From the NCBI GenBank assembly GCA_905250115.1, contig CAJNOI010000077.1:1-64000 (forward strand): a stretch of 64,000 nt of DNA. Reading direction: 5' to 3'. Of this stretch, positions 36,253-50,172 are shown in pieces (positions within the stretch are counted from its first letter, which is position 1; each line of letters starts with the position of its first letter). A program made the translations under genes and the position numbers. The DNA is from Adineta steineri (Eukaryota; Rotifera; Eurotatoria; Adinetida; Adinetidae). The notes below the pieces were generated by a model. The model saw only the letters and a list, made by a program, of their open reading frames with translations. It was not told the origin of the DNA and did not search any database.

Positions 36253-37659
36253 ATGGCAAGAGTAAATGAAAAAAATATCCAATCATCGCATCGTGAATTT
36301 TTGACAGTTGAAAATTTCATCGGTGTATGGCTAGATGCTAATATTAATCACCGAAGTGATGATTATCAATCACTTTTTACCCAAGTACAACAGTTAATTG
36401 ATTTAATTGTGCCATTTACCGATCCAGAATCATGTATGGATTTTATAAGTGATATAAAAAATGAAAAAATTTTTTTAATTATATCTGGTAGTTTAGGAGA
36501 AAAAATGATATCACTTCTACAGAATTTCTCTCAAATTAATTCAATTTATATATATTGTGATAATAAAGCTAAACATGAAAAATGGGCAAATAAAGAAAAA
36601 AAAATTCAAGGAGTTTTTACAAAGACTCAAGCAATTTATGATGTATTTAGACGAGATATTCGACAATGTCAAGATGATTTAGTTTCATTTAATATGTTAT
36701 CATCAACATATAATATAAATCAATCTGATCAATTATTTATTTATATACAAATACTTAAAGATATTCTTATACATATGGAATGTGAACCTAATAGTAAATT
36801 AGATTTTATAGATTTTTGTCATTCACGATATCAACATAATCCTTATCAATTAGATATTATTAGAGAATTTAAGAATGACTATAAACAATCGTCAGCTATT
36901 TGGTGGTACACAAGAGAATGTTTTATTTCTTCCATGTTAAATAAAGCATTTCGTATACATGATATAGATATTTTAATAAAAATGAAATTTTTTATTCAAG
37001 ATCTTCATCAAGAAATCAAAAGATTACATTCAAAATTGAATAAACAAAATCATTTAACTAGTTATCGAGGACAAGGAATAACTGAAGAAGAATTTCAAAA
37101 AATTCTAGACAATTCAAATGGTTTTATTTCATGTAATAATTTTTTGATAACAACTACTGATAAAAATGTATCATTAGTTTATGTTTGTTCTGCTCGTGAT
37201 AATCATGGATTAGTCGGAGTTATATTTCAAATAAATATTGATCAATCACAAGCAATATTTACTCCATTAGATAAAATAGATTATTATTCAGAATCAACAA
37301 AAGAAATACTATTCACAATAAATACTATATTTCGAATTCATAATATTCATCAAATAGAAAATGGTCTATGGGAAATACAATTAGTTTTAACCACTGATGA
37401 TGATGAACAATTAAAAAATATTAAAAGACTGATGCAAAAAGAATTCGAAGGTAAAAATGAAATTGAACAGTTGCATGCAATAATAACTAAAATGCAAATG
37501 CCTGGTGAATTTCAATCGGAACATATAGAAACACAGACTGCACACGAACATCCAGTTCATGAGGAAACTGGAGCGCACCATATAGACATGGAAACCGTAC
37601 AGGAAAATACACGGAATGATGGATTTGTATCAGAACATCCTGCGGTAGCTTCTGAGTAA
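36253..37659 (+). CDS. ART-type NAD:ADP-ribosyltransferase-like protein
   Basis: Single exon, 468 aa. Residues 1 to about 250 form an N-terminal domain common in bdelloid ART-like proteins (FIGVWLDANI, IFLIISGSLGE, IYIYCDN). The C-terminal part from residue 270 has the ART plan: YRGQG (Y271, R272) for the first-strand arginine, FISCNNFLITTT for the Ser-Thr-Ser-like strand, and ESTKEILF for the ExE loop. In classical arginine-specific enzymes the loop reads E-x-E. Here the catalytic position is E351, but the residue two before it is T349, with E347 two further back. Activity toward arginine is therefore doubtful, and another target residue or loss of activity is possible. The last 60 residues are acidic and histidine-rich, and no TPR repeats follow. 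Confidence 0.75.
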   Translation: MARVNEKNIQSSHREFLTVENFIGVWLDANINHRSDDYQSLFTQVQQLIDLIVPFTDPESCMDFISDIKNEKIFLIISGSLGEKMISLLQNFSQINSIYIYCDNKAKHEKWANKEKKIQGVFTKTQAIYDVFRRDIRQCQDDLVSFNMLSSTYNINQSDQLFIYIQILKDILIHMECEPNSKLDFIDFCHSRYQHNPYQLDIIREFKNDYKQSSAIWWYTRECFISSMLNKAFRIHDIDILIKMKFFIQDLHQEIKRLHSKLNKQNHLTSYRGQGITEEEFQKILDNSNGFISCNNFLITTTDKNVSLVYVCSARDNHGLVGVIFQINIDQSQAIFTPLDKIDYYSESTKEILFTINTIFRIHNIHQIENGLWEIQLVLTTDDDEQLKNIKRLMQKEFEGKNEIEQLHAIITKMQMPGEFQSEHIETQTAHEHPVHEETGAHHIDMETVQENTRNDGFVSEHPAVASE

Positions 37660-38309
37660 TTTGTAAATATAGTATCGACTACTTCCAGTTCATAATTAGT
37701 ATAGATCACGTGAAAAATAAAAGAATGTACAAACAAATTTAATGTTTTTTTAATGAAATATTGTAGAAAATGATTTTTTTTAATTGTTTATATGTTTTAA
37801 TAAATGAATACAGAATAATTATTGTTGTTAAACTTTATTTTCGATAGATTAATGAGTTTGACATGTCGATACGTAACACAATTAAGATAGCTTTAACTAT
37901 TTGTATGTAGAGTTCTGATATTCTCAATACTAATGAACAAAATAAACAAAAGCAGCAAACTAATCGACAAGTAAATATAATGATCTTTATAAATACGCAG
38001 ATTATTATTTATTAAGTTAAAAAAATAAATTAAATACAATGATACATAGAAGAATTTTCTGGAATATTATCATCAAGTACATTGTTAAATTATATACATT
38101 TATGTATATGTCGATTTTGTTACGAATTGATGGCGTTATTATGTTCTAAATATAAGTAAAATTGATATGATTTCAAATTATTAAAAGTCTATAATAAACG
38201 TTAAAATAGGTAATGAAAGAGAATCTGCATACTGTAAAGATTTTAGATGAAATTATACTTCATTTGATTATCTATATATATCGTGATATCTGTTATACAT
38301 ACTTACTAT
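37660..38309. other. Convergent intergenic region
   Basis: AT-rich sequence between convergent genes; no further exon found. Confidence 0.5.
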
Positions 38310-39545
38310 TTACATTGAAATTGTCCAATCTGATTGAGTTATAGTTTTGAGTTTAAGATTAGAATCAGATATAGCATTGGCTTCTGACGTTGCGGCGACA
38401 GTTGAACTACTTTTGATAGTTGATAGTATTACAGAATCAGAAATAGTATCAGTTTCTATAGTATCAGAAGTTTCCGATGTAGTTGTACTTGTCGTTGTAG
38501 TAGCTGTGGTTGTTGTTGCTGTAGTTGTTGTTGCTGTTGTTTTCGTTGTTTTTGTTGTTGTTGTTGCTGTTGTTGTTGTAGCTGTTGTTGCTGTTGTTGT
38601 AGTAGTCGTTGTTGCTGTCGTTGTTGTAGTTGTTGTTGATGTTGTCGATGTACTAGTAGTTGTTGTTGTTGTACTTGTTGTAGTTGTTGATGTAGTTGAT
38701 GTGGTTGTAGTTGCTGTTGTTGTTGTTGCTGTTGTCATTGCTATAATAAAATTTAAAATAAAACTAGTCCTACTCAAAAAGGAAAGAATTTCTTTAAACT
38801 TACTACTAGTTATTTGAGAATTATTTTTATTGGAAACTAAAGGATCATTTTGTAAACAACAATGATTATTTATATGAATTATTAATATACGTACCAGTAA
38901 TACCAAGTGCTGCTGCTAACGCTATTATAACAATAAGACCAAAAGCCGCTACCATGCAAAACAGGCATGTATTTTTTGTAAATGCACATCTTTTTCGAGA
39001 TCTAAAGAATCGATGAATTATTTTAAATTCATTATTTTATGAGAAATCATACTTGTTTTTTTTTGCTTCATCTTTTTCATTAACATAAACCTAAATTTGT
39101 ACGATACAATATTATATAACTGTTATTTCAAGTGAACATACTGTTTCTGCCGATGGTTCGACACGGCCTCGAGTAAAAACGGATGACGGAGTTTCACTTC
39201 CTTTTTCTAATGGTCGAATATCTTCTAACTAAATTTTAATATATAAAATAGATTTTCAAAGAAAAAAAAAAATTCTTTTTTTTTTACGTTAATTTCGATC
39301 AAAGTATTTCGTTCTTGATTACGATTTGGGTAAGGATTTGAACGACTTCTACGAGGTAGACGAATAAGATTATGAGGTTTTATATTAAGTGAAGAAGGTC
39401 GTGAAGTTTTTGGACGATTGAGAGCAGATTTTGGAGGCTTAAATAAATAGATTAGATTAATAACAACATTATTTTCTTTAATGCTTACAGGTAAATCTTT
39501 TGTCAAAACTCGAATTACTGTTGGTTTTTTATATACTCGAGACAT
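38310..39545 (-). CDS. Thr-rich mucin-like single-pass membrane protein
   Basis: Exons 39545-39288, 39228-39142, 39090-39053, 39001-38895, 38836-38804, 38740-38310; 317 aa in frame. The N-terminal 135 residues are basic and polar with a PRRSRSNPYPN stretch and no signal peptide. A basic stop-transfer-like RKRCAFTKN is followed by a transmembrane segment (CLFCMVAAFGLIVIIALAAA). The last exon is almost wholly threonine with Ala, Ser and Lys, encoded by an ACA/ACT/GCA-type trinucleotide repeat, then a short Ser-rich tail. This predicts a type II topology with a cytosolic N-terminus and an O-glycosylated, mucin-like outer stalk. The family is not recognised. Repeat length is likely polymorphic. 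Confidence 0.7.
38480..38737 (-). repeat. Coding trinucleotide repeat (Thr/Ala tract)
   Basis: About 260 bases of imperfect GTT/TGT/GCT triplets on the plus strand, read as threonine codons on the minus strand within the mucin-like exon. The opposite strand is also open as a poly-valine frame, an artefact of the triplet composition. Confidence 0.85.
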
Positions 39546-40670
39546 TATTTTATTAAATATGAATGTATTTCAGATTTCTTTTTCGATGCAAATGAATATT
39601 TTTCAGTATATATACACATCTATCTTATTTTCAATTAGCCGATATAACATCACCTGAGTAATAATAATCATAGGTTTCTTTAACAGATGAAAAATAAGAA
39701 GAAAAGGAAGACTTATACATTTCAGTGCAGTAGAAACATATATTAATAATGTAACCTTTTGATTTTGCGGACTTTTGAATTTCATTGAATAAGAATTTTA
39801 TTGAATGACATTGATTTTTTATGTAATTAATGGGAAAAGGCCAACAGTGAATCTAAACAATTTCTTTATATTTCATAAAATAAAGCCCCCATCGTACTTT
39901 CTTTCGAACTATTTCAAGCATAATACATTTTCTATGAGAGTACCCAAAAAGCATCATGTGATAGAAAATATGCTAATACATTTTATTCTCAGATGGAAAT
40001 TTTTTTCAGGAGTCAAAAGTACGGTGAAGTTTTAATTGGTAAAAAAATCTATGACATAAAAGTTTAATTCAAGTTCACGAGATGCATATGAATTATTTTC
40101 CAAATCAATCACATATTTTTTATTAATTTACACATTCATAATGAAAGCCTATAAAACAAAAATGCAAATGGCAAACATATATATTTCAATAACATGAAGT
40201 GGGTATTATTATTATTATTTTTCTTTTTTTTTATAAAATTCAAATAATTTTCAGTATTGATCGAATATGGCATGATGTTGCTGCACATCATGGTTACATT
40301 AAAATGTAAATACAGTCTATTTTTCAAAAAAACTAACGACTGGATGATCTTAGGGGTCGCGGATGCATTCGCGCCCCTTCCATAAAAATCCAAGCTATCA
40401 TTTTTTGTAAAATATCGAATAAATTTTATTTATAATTTTTCAAAATATCAAAGAGAAATAATTGCGTATGTATATAACAAAAAAAAATATATCTTAACTA
40501 TGTTAGTCAAAACAAAATAATTGAAAGAAATATTTTTTTTATTAGAGGAATTTTCTACTAGAAAGTATACTGAAAGGAAATATACACATAGTTTTAACAA
40601 TAATTTACAAGGAAAAAGAATATATATATATAGAAATTTCTATTATTAAATTTTTCGTAACAAAAAAAAT
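39546..40670. other. Intergenic, AT-rich, one GC-rich palindrome
   Basis: No supported gene. A short GC-rich palindrome-like block, GGGGTCGCGGATGCATTCGC followed by GCCCC (40351-40375), stands out against the AT-rich background and may be a transposon-end remnant. Confidence 0.5.
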
Positions 40671-41676
40671 TCAATTTGGTTTATAAAAACATGTTGTAAC
40701 AAACTTTTGTTTATATCGAATGGTTGTACTTAATATCATAATACCATTCTAAAGAAGAAGAAAAGATATTGATATTAATTGAAAGAAATAATTACTTGAA
40801 TTGATAGAGCATATAAATGTCGAAGCATGACACTATTTGGTTCTGGTAACACATCCGGATCACACTAAAAATCGAAATTAATTTTTACTTATATAATCAA
40901 GAAAAAGAAACAAACATGAGCAGGTAGTTTTCTATTGAGAAGAACGTTAAGTAGATGAGGTGGGATACGTGGTGGTGGTGGTTGATCAGTTGGTACAAGT
41001 TGAGTATTTATTTCGTTTGTCCATATATTTAATTTACTGAGAGATAACATTGTTCGTTCCAAATGATTATTTACATTTTGATCATTAACAGAGACATAAA
41101 GAAAATGTACACGACCAAATTTTGAATGATATTCTATTGTCTTAAAAATTACGAAATACGTTTTGAATTGTAATAAATTCAAAAAAGAAAACATACTTCA
41201 CTCGAAATAAATCTTGATCGTCCATTAACTAAAATTTTATAATAATGACAACCTTGTGGTACCTCAATACATGTTTCATATTTTCCATCTCTAGAAATTT
41301 AGATGAATAAAACTAAAGAAATCAAAATAAAAATCAATATACAATTTATCCATCTTATGTTCGATCCAATCATTAAAAGTGCCAGTAACACATGCATGTG
41401 AATCAAATGGTAAAGCTGGTACTGAAAAAGTAATAGGTGTACGATCAATAGGATGAATTATTACATTATGATCTTCAAGTGGTGGTGCACTTTTCGTAGA
41501 AATCTTATATAATATAACAAAAAATTAATTCAATTGAATTTTTAATAAATTAATCTTACTCGTCTTTCTCTCTGATGAATTGTAACTAAACGTTCATCAT
41601 CACTATCATGTTTATTGAAACCAACAGATTCACTTGGACGATGTTGTCGTTTGGGATACGTTTGATGATTTCCCAT
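40671..41676 (-). CDS. PRKAB: AMP-activated protein kinase beta subunit
   Basis: Exons 41676-41560, 41503-41343, 41290-41197, 41140-40916, 40864-40796, 40748-40671; 247 aa. The N-terminus MGNHQ suits N-myristoylation, as in AMPK beta. A carbohydrate-binding module (glycogen-binding, GTFNDW...YYKILVNGRSRF) covers about residues 60-125. The C-terminal ASC domain, which joins the alpha and gamma subunits, is well conserved: PPPPRIPPHLLNVLLN, CDPDVLPEPN, MLRHLYALSI, TIRYKQKFVTTCFYKP. The protein is slightly shorter than the usual 270 residues. The second half of the carbohydrate module is divergent and ends at FISSE, where other AMPK beta proteins continue through a tryptophan-containing strand, so glycogen binding may be weak. 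Confidence 0.93.
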
Positions 41677-42503
41677 CTTATTTAGTCTTATTCTTTAAAT
41701 GTTTTCTTTATGTATATATTCGTTTCATATGAAATCGTATGCCGTAAAATACGACGTGATAATATTCATAAGCATACATAGGGTTTTTTGCGTGCTTTTC
41801 ATAATTAGACTTCTGGAATGTTTTACGCAGTTCTTTTGAAATGATTATGTACTAGTTTTATCTTCAAGCATAAAATTATTTATCTGGCCGTTTTTTTTAA
41901 AAATAATGTAGAAGGTCATACATTCTAGAACTGAATAAAATCTATTGTTCTATGATTAGTGATATTTATTGGATTGGTACTCGTGCTTGTTCTACTAATA
42001 AATGCATTGACTTTTTTTTTGAAATTGCATCAATCTCAGACGAACGTCTCTGTATAATTAAAGATTAACGAGGATATAAGTGAAATTTTTTTAATAAAAT
42101 TTCGCCATGTGTTTGATAGAATTAATTGTTTCTTTATTTGACTCATGGATAGTTACCTGTATATGTAATATATCCTTTGTAAATACATTTTCAAGTATTT
42201 GATTTGAAAGAATATTTGTCAAAAAGCAAAAATGAAAATATGATCTTTCGAAAGTTATTACGTTTTACTTTTCTATTTATTGACACATGAAAATTTAAAG
42301 CCTACACAAAGTTAATCATGGTTACCTTCATTACCATACAAAAACATGTTTATTGTTTTGATTGAATATCGGTAATATGTTAAAAAAGAATCATATTACA
42401 AAAGATAAAAGAGAAAAAAAGCAGTAAGCTAAGAAAAAATAATGCATATATAGATGACTTTTGTTACTTACATTTATCACTCGTTTCTACTCGACGTTTT
42501 GAT
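41677..42503. other. Divergent intergenic region
   Basis: AT-rich sequence between the AMPK beta gene and the Cys-rich gene; no exon or repeat worth naming. Confidence 0.5.
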
Positions 42504-42824
42504 ATGAGACGTATCTTTGGTATACTCATTGTTTTGCTTCTGACTATACAACTAACATTCGCTAGTAGATGTGAATGTCAATGTTGTGTGGGCAACGGTT
42601 GTAGTCCTGGACCAGTAGGTTCTTATAGCGTATTTTTGTTTTGTACAACATCTTCATGTTCACCCGGCGAATGTACTGCACAGTATTATAAAGATTGTCC
42701 ACAACCAAATGGTGCGGGAATAACACAAGCCGTATGTCGAAATGGTAATGCAAGATTATCACCATCTTTATTTATCTTCGCTGGTATAACTTCAATTATT
42801 TTAATGATGAAAAATAAACTTTAA
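42504..42824 (+). CDS. Small Cys-rich secreted, probably GPI-anchored protein
   Basis: Single exon, 106 aa. A signal peptide (MRRIFGILIVLLLTIQLTFA) precedes a mature part of about 60 residues with 11 cysteines (CECQCC, CSPGPVG, CTTSSCSPGEC, DCPQPNG). The end is a hydrophobic tail (SPSLFIFAGITSIILMM) with a short basic finish, the usual form of a GPI-attachment signal. I do not recognise the family. The cysteine pattern does not match the Ly6-like protein at 51 kb. Confidence 0.7.
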   Translation: MRRIFGILIVLLLTIQLTFASRCECQCCVGNGCSPGPVGSYSVFLFCTTSSCSPGECTAQYYKDCPQPNGAGITQAVCRNGNARLSPSLFIFAGITSIILMMKNKL

Positions 42825-43008
42825 AATAAGAAAACATTACAAGATTGTATTTTTTATACAACTAATCATCGATTTTTTTTCTTCTTTCGCTTCGTTAAAA
42901 AATAAAACTTATATCTTTAATTATATAAACACTTTTGACTATCAATTTATGATATACAATTCAAGTCATCGTCAGGTATTCAAGATAACTAGATTTATTA
43001 TTATTATT

Positions 43009-45195
43009 TTAAACTTTGCACAAAGAATGAAAATTTTCAATAATAAATAAAAGTGACATAAATTGAATGGCTTTTGTATGTTCACTACCAAATGTTGCTT
43101 GCACAATTCGTTGTGCTTCTAAAATATGTTTTTTTCCTTCATCTAATTTTGATTGTTTTTCATTTTGATTTGGTTGTTTTTCTTGGCACATTTCCGTTAC
43201 AAATTTCACACAAATTTCACCTAAATTTGAATAAACATCACATACTTCAATATGATCTGGACCTAAACTATTTATAAGAATTTGTAATGATTGTTTTAAA
43301 TGTATATATGCCATTCGATAATCATTCATCATTGCATATACAAGACCAAGAGAATTAAGAAACATACCATATTTATAATGTTTATCACTAAATTCTTTTT
43401 TTATAATCATTAATGCTCGATTGATATATTCAATTGCTTGTTTATAATTACCTAATATAAAAGAGTTAAAAAACAAATCTCTTATTCAAAAATCTTACCA
43501 AGTTGATGATAAACTTGTCCAATATTATGCAAAATTTCTGCAGCTTCGGAATGTTGCGGGCCAAGTGTTTGTTCAATAGCAGTAAGTGCACGTTGATAAA
43601 GTTTTAATGCATTATCATATCTATTACGTTTTCGATCGAGATCAGCTAAATTATTATAATAAATACCTAATTTGTAATGTTCAACATCATGACCAAATGT
43701 ATCATGTACTATTTTAATAGCACGTTTATATAATTTTTCTGCACCATCGTATTCAGCTCGTTTTTTTAAAACTAAACCCATTGAATTAAGTACTTCAGCT
43801 ACTTCAATATGACCTGGTCCATAGGAATCTTCTAAAGCAGTCAAAGCTTCTTTATAAGTTGCTTCAGCTGTTTTAAATTGACCTTGCTAAAAAAATGAAA
43901 ATTTATTTTGAAAAATTAGAATTTAATTTCAAACTTTTCGATAAATATCTCCAACATTTGTTAAATATATTCCAACAGTTGGATGTTGTTGTCCATAGAA
44001 ATGTTTTGAAATTTTTAATGCTTGTTTAAGATAATCTAATGCTTCGGTATATTTTCCTTCTTTTTTAAGTAACATAGCAAGATTATTCATAATATCAGCT
44101 ATACTTGGATGATTTTGTCCATAGATTGATTCAGTTTGTTTGAGAGATTTTAAATAAAGTTCTCTTGCTTCATCATAATTTCCCTTTTTACGATTAATAT
44201 CTAAATTAAAAAATTAATTTCCGGGAAATATATAAATACGATTTACCAGCAAGATTTGAAATAATATCCGACCATAGATTTGAATTTGTATCAACAATTT
44301 CAAGTGCTTTATTATAAGCTGAAATTGCTTCATCATACTTTAAGATAGAGAAAAAAGACAATAATTACTTTTAAATTATCTATAGGTATGAATATATATA
44401 TATATTTACCTCAGAACATTTTTTATGAATTAATCCTAGAGAATTAAGAATTTCAGCTTTTATTTGTGATTCATCATTTGGTTTTAATAGATCAAGAGCT
44501 TGTGTAAAAAGATTTTTTGCTTCTTCATATGCAGCTTTTTTAAATAATAAATGTCCACGTGCTGATAGTAATTCAATACGTTGTGAAATAGAATTAACTA
44601 ATGTATATGCTTTTGAATATAATGCTAAAGCTTTATCATAATGATTTGTATCTCGTTCAATTTGTGCTTGAAGAATAATAATTTCTTGTGAACTATTTTT
44701 ATTTTTCATTAATTGTAAACAATCTTTTGCACTATCATAATCTTGTCCATTATAAAATAATTTTGCTAAATCATGTAAAATATTATCAGTAACATGCATT
44801 TTTCCTTCTTTACAATTTAATAATATAGCTCGTGAATCTTCTAATTTTTCTCGCTGTTTTATAGCAAGTTTTTCTGGTGTATATTCACATGATCGTTTAT
44901 GTTTTACTAAATCAGATTTTGGTACTTTTGCGGTACAACCTTGTAATGCATGTGGACATTCAAATAAAAGATTATCAACAAAACGTTGTACGACAATATT
45001 TTTTAATAAACTTTGTTCGGTTAATGATGTTGATCGACATCTTGGACAGAATTTCATTGATTTTTGAAGCCATGATTGTATGCATGTATAACAAAATAAT
45101 TGATGACAACAAGGAGTTTCGCGAACATCAGTTAGATAATCGCAACAAATAGAACATTCAATCAATCGTTGAATATCAGATTTAGATGCCGTCAT
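43009..45195 (-). CDS. RING finger + TPR repeat protein (kinesin light chain-like TPRs)
   Basis: Exons 45195-44410, 44337-44247, 44200-43935, 43886-43499, 43451-43009; 657 aa in frame. A RING finger occupies about residues 14-53 (CSICCDYL, CCHQLFCYTC, FCPRC). A short TRAF/SIAH-like zinc finger follows (CPHALQGC, LVKHKRSC). The remaining 500 residues are tetratricopeptide repeats; those after about 290 have the 42-residue spacing and YGPGH/HPSIA-type loops of kinesin light chain repeats. This suggests an E3 ubiquitin ligase that recruits substrates through TPRs. Such combinations are frequent in bdelloids. The ATG at 45195 is the first in the frame that leads directly to the RING; a longer upstream extension is hydrophobic, low complexity and probably UTR. 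Confidence 0.88.
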
Positions 45196-47373
45196 TTTTT
45201 TGTTCTTATGCCGTATGAATTGTAATGTAAAGAAAAAAAATAAGAAAATAAAATTTTTTTCATAAAAGAACACCTCACTTCTTCTTCTTTTTTTTTTTCT
45301 TTCTATTTATGTTAGTTTTTTATTTCTCTCAAAATTTCTAATCGAGTGAATGTGTTTAAAAGTAAAAAAAACTTGCTGGATGTCGTTGCTACAATAATTA
45401 TTATATAAGTATTACACATACGCGCGCACACCTCTATTCAAGGCCTTAAAAAGATTGTAATAATTTTTTTTGTTCAATATAGACTTAACTTAAAAAAACA
45501 AGTATCAATATTTCTTATCAATTAAATTTCAATATCTATACAAATGAATAATCTTTTGTATAAAAAAAAAAGAAAAACAACAATTGAAAGAAATAATTAT
45601 CATTAGTAAATATGTTCAAAGAATATAATTATAAATTTCGTATAAATGATGATCATTTCAAAGCCTTCTTAACATATAAAATGAATGCACGTATTTATAA
45701 CAAGCACAAGCAAGAAAATTTTTTTTATTCTTCTCTTTTTCAAACAATGTGCACAAATATGTTAATCTTTTCGATAAAGCTACTGAGCATTTTATATCGC
45801 TTATCCCTCATTTTTGTATTTGATGATGATGAACCTCCCACTATTTTTTTTTTATATACATTAAACGTAACTACTTAACATTTGTATGTTCGTAAAGATT
45901 AAAGGAAAAAATTTTTTTCTTTTTTTTTGTTCAATAGATTTTATTTCATGAATAAGGTAAGTTTGTGATGACATTTATATAGATATTAATAGTAGATATC
46001 ATAACAAAATATAGATACAATTTCGTTTTTACGTGTGTATGTATATATCAATTCATAAAGCCTTATATCAACATTATTAGCGTTTGTGCATAGAGCATAT
46101 ACTGTTGGATTATAGTTCGCGTGTGCATTCGTTTTGTTGTAAAAGAACAATAACTATATGCTTGTTGATTGTATTAATATATATATGTATATTGTATTGT
46201 CATAGTTTGATAGAAAATATTTTTTTTTGTTTCATACTTATTAAAGGTAAGACAAATTTCTATTGATTTAATTTCATATCTTTATTTATCGAATAAAAAA
46301 GAAAAATTATTTAATAAATACCGATTATATATTATCTTTGGATTGATTTATATGTTTTTATGAGTTTATTCTCTTGTCTATATCATTCATTCTCGTATTA
46401 TTATGATGAAGAATTATATATCTTTTCTTTTTTTTTTGCTCTCTTATTCGTTCTATCGACATTATTGTCGATCTCATTGTAATACTATAATCATAAATGT
46501 CTGTATGTATGAAGAGTATGCTCATATTTACTTTCATATATTTCGTTCAATTGGAATAGAAGCATATACCTCATAAATGACTTTCTTTCTTTTTTTTTGT
46601 TACTTGTTATAATCAAATAGATCTGAGTATAAGAACTATATAGATTGTTATTATCTATTTTATATGTTGATTAATCTTCTTTTCTCTCTCTCTTTTCTTT
46701 CTTTCTTCTTATTACTCTTGAAGAAAAGTACATTTATGTATCGATATTTTATAATCGAAAACAAACTTGTGTACGTTGTTTAAGACAGAGAATTGATATA
46801 TTATTGTTTCTTTGCATTCATCCATTTGTATATGCTTATTCTAGAGACTATCATGCGCAATCAAAATAATATGTGTATAGAGATAGAGAAAAAAGAGAAA
46901 GAGTCAATAATGTTTTTATTGAATATAATTTATGCATTAGGAAGAATATAGATTTGGGTATATATATATATAATGTTATAAAAGTGCGGTGCAAACATTT
47001 ACTCTGATCAGCATGTATGTGTTTGATTGAATATAGAAGAAATGAAATAATGATAACATTATGATTAAATTGAATATTTGGTCTATCAAAATACATTTTT
47101 CTTTTTAAACATGATTTCGCATACGTTTATAAATTTTTAAAAAAAATCATCAAAAACGATACATCACCTACTCCTCAAAATATTTCTTTCTGCTCTTCCT
47201 TTTATATCAATTTCTATAAAACGATTTCGCAATCTTCAACAAATTACAAAGTTATTAACATTCAAAAAACAAATCTTTTCATTCTTTTGCATATATCGAT
47301 CAATTGTTCTATTTTACTTTTATCTAATAAATAATAATAATAATAATAATTACATATTGATCTTCATTTTAGA
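45196..47373. other. Long AT-rich intergenic region
   Basis: Over 2 kb with many T-rich runs and TA microsatellites and no supported exon. It lies between divergent genes and must hold the promoters of the RING-TPR and spalt-like genes, plus probable 5' UTR of the latter, since an acceptor-like TTTTAG stands immediately before its first coding exon. Confidence 0.5.
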
Positions 47374-49086
<1,713 letters not shown>

Positions 49087-50172
49087 GAAAATCAAATACT
49101 TTATAGTAGTCTTTCATATACATATATATCTATTTAATAACTATGAAATATGATCATGAGAATGCATTCCTATTTGTCTTTGTTTGTTTGTTTGTTTTTT
49201 TTCACTCAGGTTCTTTTTTATATGTGAGTGTGTGTATAGCAGTTACATGTGTTTTTTCATTTGTCTTTATTATGAAAAAAATTAGCATGATATTTACTGT
49301 TGATATTATTTGTTTATTATCGAAATAAGTGGTTTGATTTTTACTAATATGATAAAAATAGAATAGAATTGATTTCATAATAGAAATAAGCCACGATATT
49401 ATTATGACATAATTTTCATTGAACATAAAAATAATGCGAATGGCTTGCGATTTCGCGACAATTAAAATTAGTAGCAGCGCCAAGACGGGGCTCAGCTCTT
49501 CGAAGTAAAAATCTTGGCGTTGCCTTTATTTTAGGGGCGAACCGGCGACCGCCACCCCCTCGAAAATAGATACTTCGACAAATACTGAAAATAGGTAGAA
49601 CACTATAGGTTTCTCTCCTAAAAAATAATACTACTTTCCACTTTTTTTTTATAAACCGCCACCCCCTCATGGAAATCCTGGATCCGCCCCTGCTCTATTT
49701 AAAAATTCTAAATTTCGATCGCATATTCAAACAGTACTCTATGTTTAATTGTTCTAATTTTTTATGATAATATCTCGTACATCTTGATTCTACTTTGATA
49801 AGAACTTTATTAAGCGAAATTTTTTATTGAATTTTTCATTAACATATTGATTTAGTTCACAAGACATTTGAATGTACCATGATTTTTTCACATTTTCAAA
49901 CACATACAATCATATGCAGAGCGATAAGAAAAAAATTCAAACCCTTCCAGTGTATTCTTATCGTTTGAGTTGATTCTTTTTTTCTCGATAAAAGGGTAAT
50001 AATCAAGCTATTTATTCATAAAAAAATAATTCTGAATTATATAAAAGTATTATCTTCAATTATTTTACGAGCTAGGAAATAACTTAAAAATACCTTGTAA
50101 TCATTAAAGAATTTGATTAATAAAAACGCAGTACTTAAATCCCCATGAGATTTTTGTATTCATATAAAGGAA
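49087..50172. other. Intergenic with a possible hAT remnant
   Basis: 3' flank of the spalt-like gene. The only feature is the GC-rich block at 49465-49692, described separately. The rest is AT-rich. Confidence 0.5.
49465..49692. mobile_element. Possible degenerate hAT-like non-autonomous element
   Basis: The right end CCTGGATCCGCCCCTG is the reverse complement of CAGGGGCGGATCCAGG, a common hAT-type terminus. The left end CAGCGCCAAGACGGGGC has a similar character. Between them are two copies of an ACCGCCACCCCCTC block. The two ends do not match each other well and flanking 8-mers differ, so this may be a composite or decayed copy. Confidence 0.45.

Noticed and set aside
38347-38817. Open plus-strand frame of 156 residues rich in valine
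   Set aside because: It is the antisense of the Thr-coding triplet repeat; its composition follows from the repeat and no independent signals exist.
49465-49692. Full hAT element with target duplication
   Set aside because: The right end looks right, but the left end and flanking 8-mers do not match, so only a low-confidence remnant is reported.
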